From the NCBI GenBank assembly GCA_015075185.1, contig JABTUW010000002.1, positions 310,001 to 374,000 of the forward strand: DNA of 64,000 nt, given 5' to 3'. A model generated the notes under the pieces. That model did not search any database. It was not told the DNA's origin and was given only the letters and a program-made list of their open reading frames with translations. The position numbers were made by a program, and so were the translations under genes. Positions 36,639-44,263 of this stretch are shown piece after piece. Each line of letters opens with the position of its first letter. Positions within the stretch are counted from its first letter, which is position 1. The stretch is from Anaerolineales bacterium (GTDB taxonomy: Bacteria > Chloroflexota > Anaerolineae > 4572-78 > J111).

Positions 36639-38516
36639 TTACTCCTCCGGCTTGTGACAATTGAGACACTTCTCCACCTCACGATCCTCATGGTTGGCCG
36701 GGAAGGGCTTGATCCCATCGAGATTATGACATAAGAGACAATCCTGCCACTCTCCTTCTATCGCGTGAGGAGTTCCAGGCCGTTTCTCTCCCTCCGCTTC
36801 AGCCGGAGCAGGTTCGGCCTGTTCGTGACACAACAAACATGTGTCTGTGCCCAGCGACTGGTGATTGGCGGGGAAAGGAACTAGCGCATCCTGGTCATGG
36901 CAGGCCAGGCACTGATCCTCCTGACCTTCCACCAGGTGAGGAATCCCTGGAATAGCCACCGGCGTGACCGGGCCGCTCGTCTCAGCCGAACTGGGTTGGT
37001 GGCACAGCGTACACATGGCTGGCTCAAAGTTGGCGTGATTGGCCGGGAAGGGCCGGACGCTGCCAGAGGCATGGCAAATTTGGCAGTCGGTTTCCGGGCC
37101 GATGGGGTGCGGTACCGGTCGAGGCTCGCCGGAGCCGGGTACTTTAGGCGGTTCAACCATAGCCCGGATGGCCGGCGCATCCAGGCCAACAAACTTCCAC
37201 TCCGTCGCGTGACAGCCGCTGTTGGAACAGAAGCTGCTGTTGTCAGTACCGCCAGGATTACTGACATCATGACATTCAGCGCAAGTCAGATCGAACTGAT
37301 AACGATGGCGGGCCAGCCAGTTAGAGTCTCGGTGCGACTCCGGCTCGTCCGGCTTATCAATAGTGATGACCGGCGGGGCTTTTTCTTTATCTACGATTTC
37401 GGGGATAGAGTGGCAGACATTACACTCTAAACGGATAGTCTCGCCTTCCACCGAAGTATGCTTACCATCATGGCAGCGGAAGCAGCCGGGAAACTCCTTG
37501 TGTCCCAGGTTGTTTGGATGGGTTTGCCAGCCCACACCCATGTTGGGGAACACGGTCGCGGTATAGATGTCCTTGATCGCGCTGACAGCGTTCTGGACCG
37601 CCTCTTTATTTTGAGCATAAAAATCCGGCTGTTTTTCCTGGTACCAGCTCTCCAGATTTTCGATAGCCTGCAACCCCTCATCGGTATTAGCGTACTTTTG
37701 GTTTAAAACCCGAACACCCTGCTCTTTAATAAAGGGAACGCTGCTATCAACCTGGCGGCGAGCCAGGACCTGGTCCATCGAGTCAGCCGGGGAGCGGAAC
37801 AGGTGCGAAATGCGGTTGTGGCAATCAATACAGTCCATCCGCTGCAAGTTCGCCTGGACTTCTTTGCCGAAGTCAGGGGGCAAGCCGGCTTCCGCATCCA
37901 AGTACTCGATGACCTGCCCATCAGGCCTTATTTCTTTTATATAGGGAATAGTCTGCTTGAGCGGATCGTCGGTGTAATACCAGACTTCATTTTCGATGTG
38001 CCAGTGAATGCCCCGGCCCAAGCCTTCACGCCGGGTACCGCCTCCGGTTTTGAGAACCAGGAAGATACTTTCCGAGGAGTTGGCTTCATTCTCGCTGTAA
38101 CGTCTGCGTTCAACGAAAGTATCCGAGGAGAATTTGTCGGGGTTGTGGCAGCGCTCGCAGGTATCACGCGCCGGCCGCAAATTTTTGACGTAAATCGGTG
38201 GTTCGTAAGCCTGGGTGAGAGCATTGATAACATGGTTCACCTCTCTCGCTTTGCGGGGGACCGTCAAAAGAAAGCTCTCCCGGCCCAGGTGGCAGTCCAC
38301 GCAATCAACGCGGGCGTGGGGTGAAACCTGGTAAGCGGTGTATTCAGGGGGCATGGTGTGGCAAACCGTGCCACAAAATTCGGGGCTGTTGGTATATTCC
38401 CAGGTAGTAGCGCTAACCGTGACGGCCATGAGCAGCAAGACAATGACGACAATTGCCCCCACGATCCAGCGAATAGGTGGTCGTAATCGGGTAAACCACC
38501 CCATAATTCGGCGCAT
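36639..38516 (-). CDS. NapC/NirT-like multiheme cytochrome c (14 heme sites, two atypical)
   Basis: 625 residues from the ATG at 38516, which has AAAGGAGG upstream. An N-terminal membrane anchor (about 15-37) leads to a NapC/NrfH-like region (FCGTVCHTMPPEY, CVDCHLG). Such proteins oxidise quinol and feed periplasmic cytochromes. Twelve CXXCH motifs are present, plus a CX3CH (CGTVCH, first heme) and a CX4CH (CSNSGCH). The C-terminal 180 residues hold three copies of a di-heme module with PFPANH between the two heme sites; the same module recurs in the 38663 and 30615 products. A Crp-like box lies 125 bp before the start. It is probably the quinol entry point of the island. Confidence 0.85.
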   Translation of the reverse strand: MRRIMGWFTRLRPPIRWIVGAIVVIVLLLMAVTVSATTWEYTNSPEFCGTVCHTMPPEYTAYQVSPHARVDCVDCHLGRESFLLTVPRKAREVNHVINALTQAYEPPIYVKNLRPARDTCERCHNPDKFSSDTFVERRRYSENEANSSESIFLVLKTGGGTRREGLGRGIHWHIENEVWYYTDDPLKQTIPYIKEIRPDGQVIEYLDAEAGLPPDFGKEVQANLQRMDCIDCHNRISHLFRSPADSMDQVLARRQVDSSVPFIKEQGVRVLNQKYANTDEGLQAIENLESWYQEKQPDFYAQNKEAVQNAVSAIKDIYTATVFPNMGVGWQTHPNNLGHKEFPGCFRCHDGKHTSVEGETIRLECNVCHSIPEIVDKEKAPPVITIDKPDEPESHRDSNWLARHRYQFDLTCAECHDVSNPGGTDNSSFCSNSGCHATEWKFVGLDAPAIRAMVEPPKVPGSGEPRPVPHPIGPETDCQICHASGSVRPFPANHANFEPAMCTLCHQPSSAETSGPVTPVAIPGIPHLVEGQEDQCLACHDQDALVPFPANHQSLGTDTCLLCHEQAEPAPAEAEGEKRPGTPHAIEGEWQDCLLCHNLDGIKPFPANHEDREVEKCLNCHKPEE

Positions 38517-38640
38517 CTTTTCCTCCTTTGGAATTGACGGCAAACCTAAGAACAAGTAGGCCCAATTCTAGTTATGAAAAATATAAAGGTATCTTATTCA
38601 ATTAAACCGCTCTCAAATAGTAACAAATGTCATCCAAATG

Positions 38641-38656
38641 AGTGACACTTGTCACC
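38641..38656. promoter_or_regulatory. Crp/Fnr-like box upstream of the NapC-like gene
   Basis: AGTGA-CACTTG-TCACC contains the perfect palindrome GTGACA-CT-TGTCAC. It lies in the 146-bp gap between the b561-pentaheme gene and the NapC-like gene. Confidence 0.5.
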
Positions 38657-38662
38657 AGCGGT

Positions 38663-40240
38663 TCAGTTGTTTTCAGCCCCGGCGGCAATCCAGGCTATCA
38701 GCTTTTGCAGGTCTTGTCCTTCTAACTTGCGCCGGTGTTCTCCCTGCATGGTCTTCACAATGATACTTTCGTCAGGAGAGCCGGGCACAAAGGATGGGCC
38801 ATTCGCGCCGCCTTTGGCCAGAGCCTCGTAACTGGTGACATTCAGATCACCCATGGCAATTTCACCGTGGCAGGTTTCGCAATTTTCTTGAAGCAGCGGC
38901 AGGAGGTCTTGGGCAAAACTGACCTCACCCACCGGCGCAGCGGCTTCTGCTTCACTGGTGGCGCTTTCTTCTGCTTGAGCGGGCGTCTCTTCAGCTTCGT
39001 TTTGAGCTACAGCCTCATCCTCCGGACGGTGGCAGATCATGCAGTCTTCGCTGGTAAAGTTAGCTTCCTGATGGCTGTCCGGCAGGGTATCGAGTTCATG
39101 ACACTTCAAACAGTCTTCCCGTCCTTCGATTTTATGTTGGACGGCTGGGGGCGGCGGGTTTTCTTGTTCCGTGGAATGGCAGACAGTACAGGTTGAAACC
39201 GGCCAGCCTTCGTGGTTTTTCGGGAAGGGCAGCATGCCGTCCAAGGCATGACACTCCAGACAATCCTCCCGACCACCTATAGGATGAGTAATGAGTGGAG
39301 CATCGCCTGACGCAACTTCCTGGGTCGCCTGGATCTCCTGACCGGGCACCGTCGGGGTCGGGACAGGCGTAGGCGTTGGGGTCGGGGTGGGTGTGGGTGT
39401 AGCCGGGAGAAAGGCGACAACGGTTTCGGCCGGCGGTACAGTGGTAATGGCGGTTTGTTCAAAAGTGACAAAACCATACAGGCTCACCAGGCCCACGGCT
39501 GTGACTATCGAAGCAACCGGCGTAAAGATGCGCTCCCGGCGGAGCCTAACGTCTGGCGGGGGAGGCGGCGGGATGCGTCCTGACTCGATCTCTTCCAACT
39601 CGGCGGCATGTTCATGCAGCATTTGCTGGCGGGTGAGGTAGCCGGTAAAGATGGAACGATTGAAGATCTTTAGATGAACCCAGTAAAAATGCCAGATAAT
39701 GATGGCCAGAAAAGCCAGCAGGGCTTCAGCCCCGTGAGCCGCCTTGGCCGCCGGGACAAATTCACCGGGGAAAAAGCGCGTAGTGGCGATGGGATTCCAG
39801 AGCATAAAGCCGGTGATGACCATGATCACCCCGCCCCAAATCACGGCCCAATATTCCATCTTCTCGGCAAAGGTGTAACGAGGAAGTTTGGGGGGCTGCT
39901 GAATTAGCCCTAATTGGTAACGGACGCTGTCCAACAGGTCGGTGGCGTCTTTCAGCGTCGGCAGCATGGTCAGGCGGACTCGCTTCACATAGATCCGGTA
40001 GAACACGGCAATCGTATGAAAGAGCAGCACCAGCATAAAACCGATGGCCGATACCCGGTGAATAATCCGCACCGTTTCGATGCCGCCCAGGGTACCGATG
40101 ATCCAGTCACCCCAGGTTGTCAAGGGGTAGCTCTGGGGTAGGCCGGTCAGGCATAACATGGTGAATGAGATCGCCATGACCCAGTGTTCCAGGCGTTGGA
40201 CGAGGGTGAAGCGGGGATAGACTTTCTCTTGTTCGGCCAT
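38663..40240 (-). CDS. Cytochrome b561 fused to a pentaheme cytochrome c
   Basis: 525 residues. Residues 1-215 are a four- or five-helix di-heme cytochrome b of the formate dehydrogenase gamma / thiosulfate reductase type (LEHWVMAISFTMLCLTGLPQ, IIHRVSAIGFMLVLLFH, IIIWHFYWVHLKIF). After a further membrane helix (about 245-265) and a Thr-Pro linker come four CXXCH in two di-heme modules (CLECH, CTVCH; CLKCH, CMICH). An acidic Ala/Glu-rich linker leads to a C-terminal mono-heme domain with CETCHGEIAMGDLNV and PDESIIV, as in planctomycete-type cytochrome c (PSCyt1). The fusion links quinol chemistry directly to periplasmic hemes. It starts 2 bp after the nonaheme gene and is translationally coupled to it. 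Confidence 0.88.
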   Translation of the reverse strand: MAEQEKVYPRFTLVQRLEHWVMAISFTMLCLTGLPQSYPLTTWGDWIIGTLGGIETVRIIHRVSAIGFMLVLLFHTIAVFYRIYVKRVRLTMLPTLKDATDLLDSVRYQLGLIQQPPKLPRYTFAEKMEYWAVIWGGVIMVITGFMLWNPIATTRFFPGEFVPAAKAAHGAEALLAFLAIIIWHFYWVHLKIFNRSIFTGYLTRQQMLHEHAAELEEIESGRIPPPPPPDVRLRRERIFTPVASIVTAVGLVSLYGFVTFEQTAITTVPPAETVVAFLPATPTPTPTPTPTPVPTPTVPGQEIQATQEVASGDAPLITHPIGGREDCLECHALDGMLPFPKNHEGWPVSTCTVCHSTEQENPPPPAVQHKIEGREDCLKCHELDTLPDSHQEANFTSEDCMICHRPEDEAVAQNEAEETPAQAEESATSEAEAAAPVGEVSFAQDLLPLLQENCETCHGEIAMGDLNVTSYEALAKGGANGPSFVPGSPDESIIVKTMQGEHRRKLEGQDLQKLIAWIAAGAENN

Positions 40241-40242
40241 CG

Positions 40243-41355
40243 TTATGCGGTTCCCCCTTTATTATTGCGACGGATGCGGCGCACAAAATGACTACCCACG
40301 TCAGCAACGACATACAGCCCCATAAAGCCCAGCACGGCCGGTATGAATATTTTGTAGAAGAGGTCCACAAAATAAACGATGGGGTATTTGTTGATATCCG
40401 GTTCATAGTGCCCCAGCCACGTTGCCGAAAAATTAGTCGTGGCATCAGGGTGACACTTCTGGCAGGTTTGAAGAATGTTTTCCTTGAACACCTGCGACTC
40501 CGGGTCGTCGGCGCTTTTCATGTTGTGAACACCATGGCAGTCGTAGCAGACCGGCTTGTTCGTGGGTAGATCAGGTGATTGGCGCTCGAACAGGGTTACG
40601 GTTGTGCCGTGAAAATCGGCCACGTAGGTATCGAAAACATGAGTCGAGACGCCGTATTTGCCCATCAACGCCTCGTCGGCGTGACAGTCAGCGCATAAGT
40701 TAGGCGAGTTGAGGCGAAACTCGGTAGTGCGCGGGTCTTCCTGGTTGTGGACGCCGTGGCAGTCAACGCAGGTCGGAACATCGCCGTTGTTTTCGTCAAC
40801 CAGGGCATGGCCGTGAACGCTGTCCAGGTATTCGTTGTAAATACCGGAGTGGCATTTGGAGCATGTCAGCGGGATGGCGGTGCGCGGCTCATCCGGCGAG
40901 GTCGTGGCATGCGGGTCGTGACAGTCGGTGCAGATCGCCGCATCCCAGTTGCCCGAAGCAATTTCCCTGGCGTGGATGCTGTCCAGCGTTTGCTGGTATA
41001 CCTCACTGTGGCACTGTTCACAAGTTTTATACTGCTCCAGGGCATAAAAACGGGGCGAATTCGCCTCCAGCGGTGGGTGGGGATAGTCGTGGATGTCGGT
41101 GTGGCAGTCGGTGCAGGCTAATTCCTCCTGGCCATGAATGGAGTTATGAAAAGTATCCTGATCCACATACAATGACCAGGTGTCACCCGACGGAAATTCA
41201 TAAGTCAGATCGGGCCTGCTGTGGCAGGTTAGGCAGCTTTCGTTATTGGTGCTGTTACTTTGGGGCGGCGGTTCGGCCGCCAGCACGGGCCGGCCCCACA
41301 GCCAGCCGGTCAACAGCAGCCCTATTGCCACCACCCATAAACGGCGTTGACTCAT
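40243..41355 (-). CDS. Nonaheme cytochrome c with C-terminal membrane anchor
   Basis: About 370 residues. The ATG at 41355 has GGAG 11 nt upstream; an ATG at 41376 is an alternative. A signal peptide ends in VLAAEP. Nine CXXCH motifs (CLTCH, CTDCH, CEQCH, CTDCH, CSKCH, CVDCH, CADCH, CYDCH, CQKCH) are interleaved with HGHAL and SIHG/SVHG repeats, whose His residues probably ligate neighbouring hemes. A C-terminal membrane helix (IFIPAVLGFMGLYVVADVG) and a basic tail close it. It is the first gene of a two-gene operon with the b561 fusion, so the pair probably forms one quinol-oxidising membrane complex. It is transcribed divergently from the octaheme gene. Confidence 0.88.
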   Translation of the reverse strand: MSQRRLWVVAIGLLLTGWLWGRPVLAAEPPPQSNSTNNESCLTCHSRPDLTYEFPSGDTWSLYVDQDTFHNSIHGQEELACTDCHTDIHDYPHPPLEANSPRFYALEQYKTCEQCHSEVYQQTLDSIHAREIASGNWDAAICTDCHDPHATTSPDEPRTAIPLTCSKCHSGIYNEYLDSVHGHALVDENNGDVPTCVDCHGVHNQEDPRTTEFRLNSPNLCADCHADEALMGKYGVSTHVFDTYVADFHGTTVTLFERQSPDLPTNKPVCYDCHGVHNMKSADDPESQVFKENILQTCQKCHPDATTNFSATWLGHYEPDINKYPIVYFVDLFYKIFIPAVLGFMGLYVVADVGSHFVRRIRRNNKGGTA

Positions 41356-41485
41356 AAACAACACACTCCAAGGCATTTTTCAAGTTAAAGCCGATTATAA
41401 CATAAATAGAGTATAACACAATCACCCAGGCGCATTATTAATGGTAGAACTTAAGGATTAAATGATGAAAATTCCTGCAAATGTG

Positions 41486-41514
41486 TAGACTTAAAATTAT
41501 TTATATGGTATATT
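41486..41514 (+). promoter_or_regulatory. Promoter of the octaheme gene
   Basis: TAGACT (41486-41491), a 17-bp spacer, and TATATT (41509-41514) preceded by TGG as an extended -10. Transcription would begin near 41520, about 260 nt before the start codon. Confidence 0.5.
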
Positions 41515-41704
41515 AGGGTAACGCAGCAATCACTAAATTTGTCCCGAGCAACAAGTCATTTGTAAGAGTGACTTCGTTATGGGGAATAGCTTCGGTAGGG
41601 AAGGGGCAAAGCTTGCTAAAGCTGTGTTTTTCGTCACTTTGGCGTGCTGTGGTCAATTTCCCGGAGAAAGGAGGCGCATATCGAGTAAATCGAGCCGGGT
41701 AATA

Positions 41705-41745
41705 TTTTATCCCCTTTTGCCACACCTTACTAGATGGGGATAAAA
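41705..41745 (+). promoter_or_regulatory. Hairpin in the octaheme leader
   Basis: A perfect 10-bp stem TTTTATCCCC / GGGGATAAAA with a 21-nt loop, 35 bp before the ATG. It contains the CCCC/GGGG core seen in the palindromes near the NrfD operon. It may affect translation; this is inference. Confidence 0.35.
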
Positions 41746-41780
41746 CCCTTAAACAACTCTTTTGGGAGAGAGGACCAACC

Positions 41781-42962
41781 ATGAAAAAAATAATTCTTAT
41801 CCTCAGTTTGCTAGCAGGAGGTTTGGTGCTAGCCACTCTACTGGTGACGCAGGCTGGTCCGGCGATTGCGCCTAGTGAGGCAGCGGCGCAAACCAACGTT
41901 GGGGCGGAGTATGTGGGCAGCGCCACATGCGGTGAGTGCCACACCGAAGTCTACTCCACCTTTATTAAGTCAGGCCACCCCTGGAAGCTCAACCCGGTGG
42001 TGGATGGCCAACCACCCGACTATCCTTTCACCGAGATCCCCAATCCACCCGAAGGCTATACCTGGGATGACATCTCCTATATCATCGGCGGCTACAATTG
42101 GAAGGCCCGCTTTGTGGACCAGCAGGGTTATATCATCACCGATAAACCCGGGGCAACCATCAGCGATACCGAGTACCTTAACCAGTACAACTTTGCCAAT
42201 GAAGTTATAGGCAAAGAGGCGGGTTGGGTCAAGTACAAATCCGGGACCCAACAGTTGAAGTACGACTGCGGCACCTGCCATACCACCGGCTATCAACCCG
42301 AAGGGAATCAGGATGGCCGGCCCGGAATTGTCGGTACCTGGGCTGAGCCAGGCATTCAATGTGAAGCCTGCCACGGCCCCGGCAGTCTGCACGCTGAAAA
42401 TCCCAGGGGCGTGGCCGTCAAAGTGAACCGCGATGCCGAGGAGTGCGGCCAGTGCCACCGCCGCGACGCCGTCGAGCAGGTCAACGCCAAAGATGGTTTC
42501 ATCGAACACCACGAGCAGTATGAAGAATTGTTCCAGGGCAAGCACGCCGTCCTTGATTGTGTGCAGTGCCACAACCCTCATAACCTTGTCGTGCAACTGC
42601 GCCAGGCCGATTTACAGACGACCCGGACCCAATGTGAAAACTGCCACTTCAAGCAGGCCAAGACCCAAAATGTGGACAGCCACGTCGAGTTCGAGGTAGC
42701 CTGTGTTGATTGTCACATGCCGCGCATTGTCAAGACAGCCTGGGGTGACGCCGAAAAATTCACCGGCGATATTCGTACCCACCTGATGGCGATTGACCCC
42801 GATCAAATCGGTCAGTTCACGGAGGATGGCAAGAATGCCCTATCTCAAATTGGACTGGACTTTGCCTGCCGCAGTTGCCACAACCCGGACGGCATCGCGC
42901 CAGAACTATCGGACGGAATGTTGAGCGGCGTTGCCAAAGGGTATCACACCCCAGAGGAGTAA
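41781..42962 (+). CDS. Octaheme c-type cytochrome (cytochrome c554-like)
   Basis: 393 residues. A signal peptide (IILILSLLAGGLVLATLL) is followed by YVGSATCGECHTEVYSTF, the start typical of the cytochrome c554 family. Eight CXXCH occur in all: CGECH, CGTCH, CEACH, CGQCH, CVQCH, CENCH, CVDCHMP and CRSCH. The block CEACHGPGSLH and the HH..YEELFQGKH region match a type of multiheme cytochrome found in respiratory loci of metal- and nitrogen-cycling bacteria. There is no Lys-ligated CXXCK site as in NrfA and no crosslinking Tyr motif is evident, so a nitrite or hydroxylamine enzyme role is not supported. An electron carrier is more likely. No C-terminal anchor is seen. It has its own promoter. 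Confidence 0.83.
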   Translation: MKKIILILSLLAGGLVLATLLVTQAGPAIAPSEAAAQTNVGAEYVGSATCGECHTEVYSTFIKSGHPWKLNPVVDGQPPDYPFTEIPNPPEGYTWDDISYIIGGYNWKARFVDQQGYIITDKPGATISDTEYLNQYNFANEVIGKEAGWVKYKSGTQQLKYDCGTCHTTGYQPEGNQDGRPGIVGTWAEPGIQCEACHGPGSLHAENPRGVAVKVNRDAEECGQCHRRDAVEQVNAKDGFIEHHEQYEELFQGKHAVLDCVQCHNPHNLVVQLRQADLQTTRTQCENCHFKQAKTQNVDSHVEFEVACVDCHMPRIVKTAWGDAEKFTGDIRTHLMAIDPDQIGQFTEDGKNALSQIGLDFACRSCHNPDGIAPELSDGMLSGVAKGYHTPEE

Positions 42963-43011
42963 GCCTGGATCGTCGGTCAACCAAGCTAAGTGAAATAAGA
43001 AGAACAAGTTG

Positions 43012-44259
43012 CTATGGGCTGGGAAATTTTCCCGGCCCATACGCTTTTTCCTGCCCCAACCCAAAATGTTCTTCGGCCATGCGGGCAATTGTTTGCCCGA
43101 TACTGAGCGAGGCTGTAGCCGCCGGGGAGGGCGCATTCAGCACGTGAATCATTCGCTCCGCTTCGACAAACCTGAAATCGTCCACCAGCGCGCCGTTTGG
43201 CTCTAAGGCCTGGGCGCGCACCCCGGCTCCAGCCGGATGCACATCTTCCATCGTTAGCTCCGGTAGTAGCCGCTGTAAGGCTTTGACAAAGGCGTGTTTG
43301 CTGTAGGAGCGATAGAATTCTCCCAGGCTCATCCGCCAGTGCCGGGCGGCCAGGCGCCAGAAGCCGGGATAGGTGGCAAAACCCCAGGCATCGGTTAGGG
43401 AAAAGCTGGAGCGGTGGTAACCCTCCCGCTTAAAGGCCAGTACTGCATTCGGTCCGGCTTCGACACCGCCGTGAATCATCCGGGTAAAATGAACACCGAG
43501 AAAGGGAAACTGCGGGTCAGGCACGGGATAGATCAGGTTTTTCACCAGAAATTGCCGCTCTGGAACCAGCTCGTAATATTCCCCACGAAACGGCACAATT
43601 TGCAGGCCCGGATCAACTCCGCACAGCCGGGCAATCCGGTCCGATTGCAGCCCGCCACAATTGATCAAGTAATTGGAGTGAATGTCCCCTTGACTCGTCT
43701 CCAGGCAAAGTTCGTTAGACTGGCGCTGGCAACTAAGCAGACGGGTATTGGTTTGAACACACCCCCCTGCCTGCTGTACCATCTTAGCATAAGTTTGGGC
43801 TACCTGGCGATAATCAACGATGCCGGTTTCCGGCACCAACAATCCAGCCAGTCCGGCCACATGAGGTTCATACCCTTTGAGTTCGGCCGGCGTCAAGCGG
43901 CGCAAGCCCTTGAGGCCATTGGCCCGGCCTCGTTCCTCCAGCTTGTCAAGTTGGGGCAGTTCGTGGGGCTGGGTTGCCACCACCACTTTGCCGCACTGTT
44001 CATGAGCAACTTGGTGCTCCTGGCAAAAGCGGTACAACGCTTCCCGGCCCTCCACACAATTTCGCGCTTTCAAAGAGCCGGGTTTGTAATACAAGCCTGA
44101 GTGAATCACCCCGCTGTTATGGCCAGTCTGATGCGCGGCCAGTTGATCTTCCGCTTCCAAAACAATGAGTGACAGCGGCCGGCGTGAGGTCAGGGCCATC
44201 GCCGTTGCCAGGCCAACAATTCCCCCCCCGATAATGGCAATATCAAATTTTGAGACCAT
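43012..44259 (-). CDS. lhgO: L-2-hydroxyglutarate oxidase / dehydrogenase
   Basis: 415 residues from the ATG at 44259 (GGAG site); the frame opens 51 bp earlier but that would overlap relA. The FAD-binding motif DIAIIGGGIVGLATAMAL is at the start, HQTGHNSGVIHSGLYYKPGS is highly characteristic of LhgO, and PFRGEYYEL and HPAGAGVRAQ occur later. The enzyme oxidises L-2-hydroxyglutarate to 2-oxoglutarate, clearing an off-product of central metabolism or joining glutarate breakdown, with electrons passed to quinone or oxygen. Four base pairs separate its start from the relA stop, so the two may be co-transcribed. A hairpin overlaps the stop codon. Confidence 0.92.
   Translation of the reverse strand: MVSKFDIAIIGGGIVGLATAMALTSRRPLSLIVLEAEDQLAAHQTGHNSGVIHSGLYYKPGSLKARNCVEGREALYRFCQEHQVAHEQCGKVVVATQPHELPQLDKLEERGRANGLKGLRRLTPAELKGYEPHVAGLAGLLVPETGIVDYRQVAQTYAKMVQQAGGCVQTNTRLLSCQRQSNELCLETSQGDIHSNYLINCGGLQSDRIARLCGVDPGLQIVPFRGEYYELVPERQFLVKNLIYPVPDPQFPFLGVHFTRMIHGGVEAGPNAVLAFKREGYHRSSFSLTDAWGFATYPGFWRLAARHWRMSLGEFYRSYSKHAFVKALQRLLPELTMEDVHPAGAGVRAQALEPNGALVDDFRFVEAERMIHVLNAPSPAATASLSIGQTIARMAEEHFGLGQEKAYGPGKFPSP
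43014..43040. terminator. Bidirectional terminator between octaheme gene and lhgO
   Basis: ATGGGCTGGGA / TCCCGGCCCAT, an 11-bp stem with one G-T pair and a 5-nt loop, between convergent genes. Five Ts follow on the plus strand. Confidence 0.6.
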
Positions 44260-44263
44260 AGGG

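Larger units (their letters stand above)
41356..41780. other. Divergent regulatory region and long leader of the octaheme gene
   Basis: No gene is seen. It contains a promoter for the plus-strand gene at 41486-41514 and a leader of about 260 nt with several potential hairpins, including TTTTATCCCC / GGGGATAAAA (41705-41745). The leader does not match a riboswitch class I can recognise. Confidence 0.5.

Noticed and set aside
41515..41780. c-di-GMP-I (GEMM), cobalamin or SAM riboswitch in the octaheme leader
   Set aside because: A GGGGCAAAGC stretch raised the idea, but the conserved partner segments of each class are missing.
41513..41944. Minus-strand frame of 143 codons opposite the octaheme start
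   Set aside because: It overlaps the leader and signal peptide of a well-supported gene and has no ribosome site or family look.
41781..42962. Octaheme protein as a nitrite reductase or hydroxylamine oxidoreductase
   Set aside because: No CXXCK catalytic heme site and no clear crosslinking Tyr motif; c554-like carrier features fit better.
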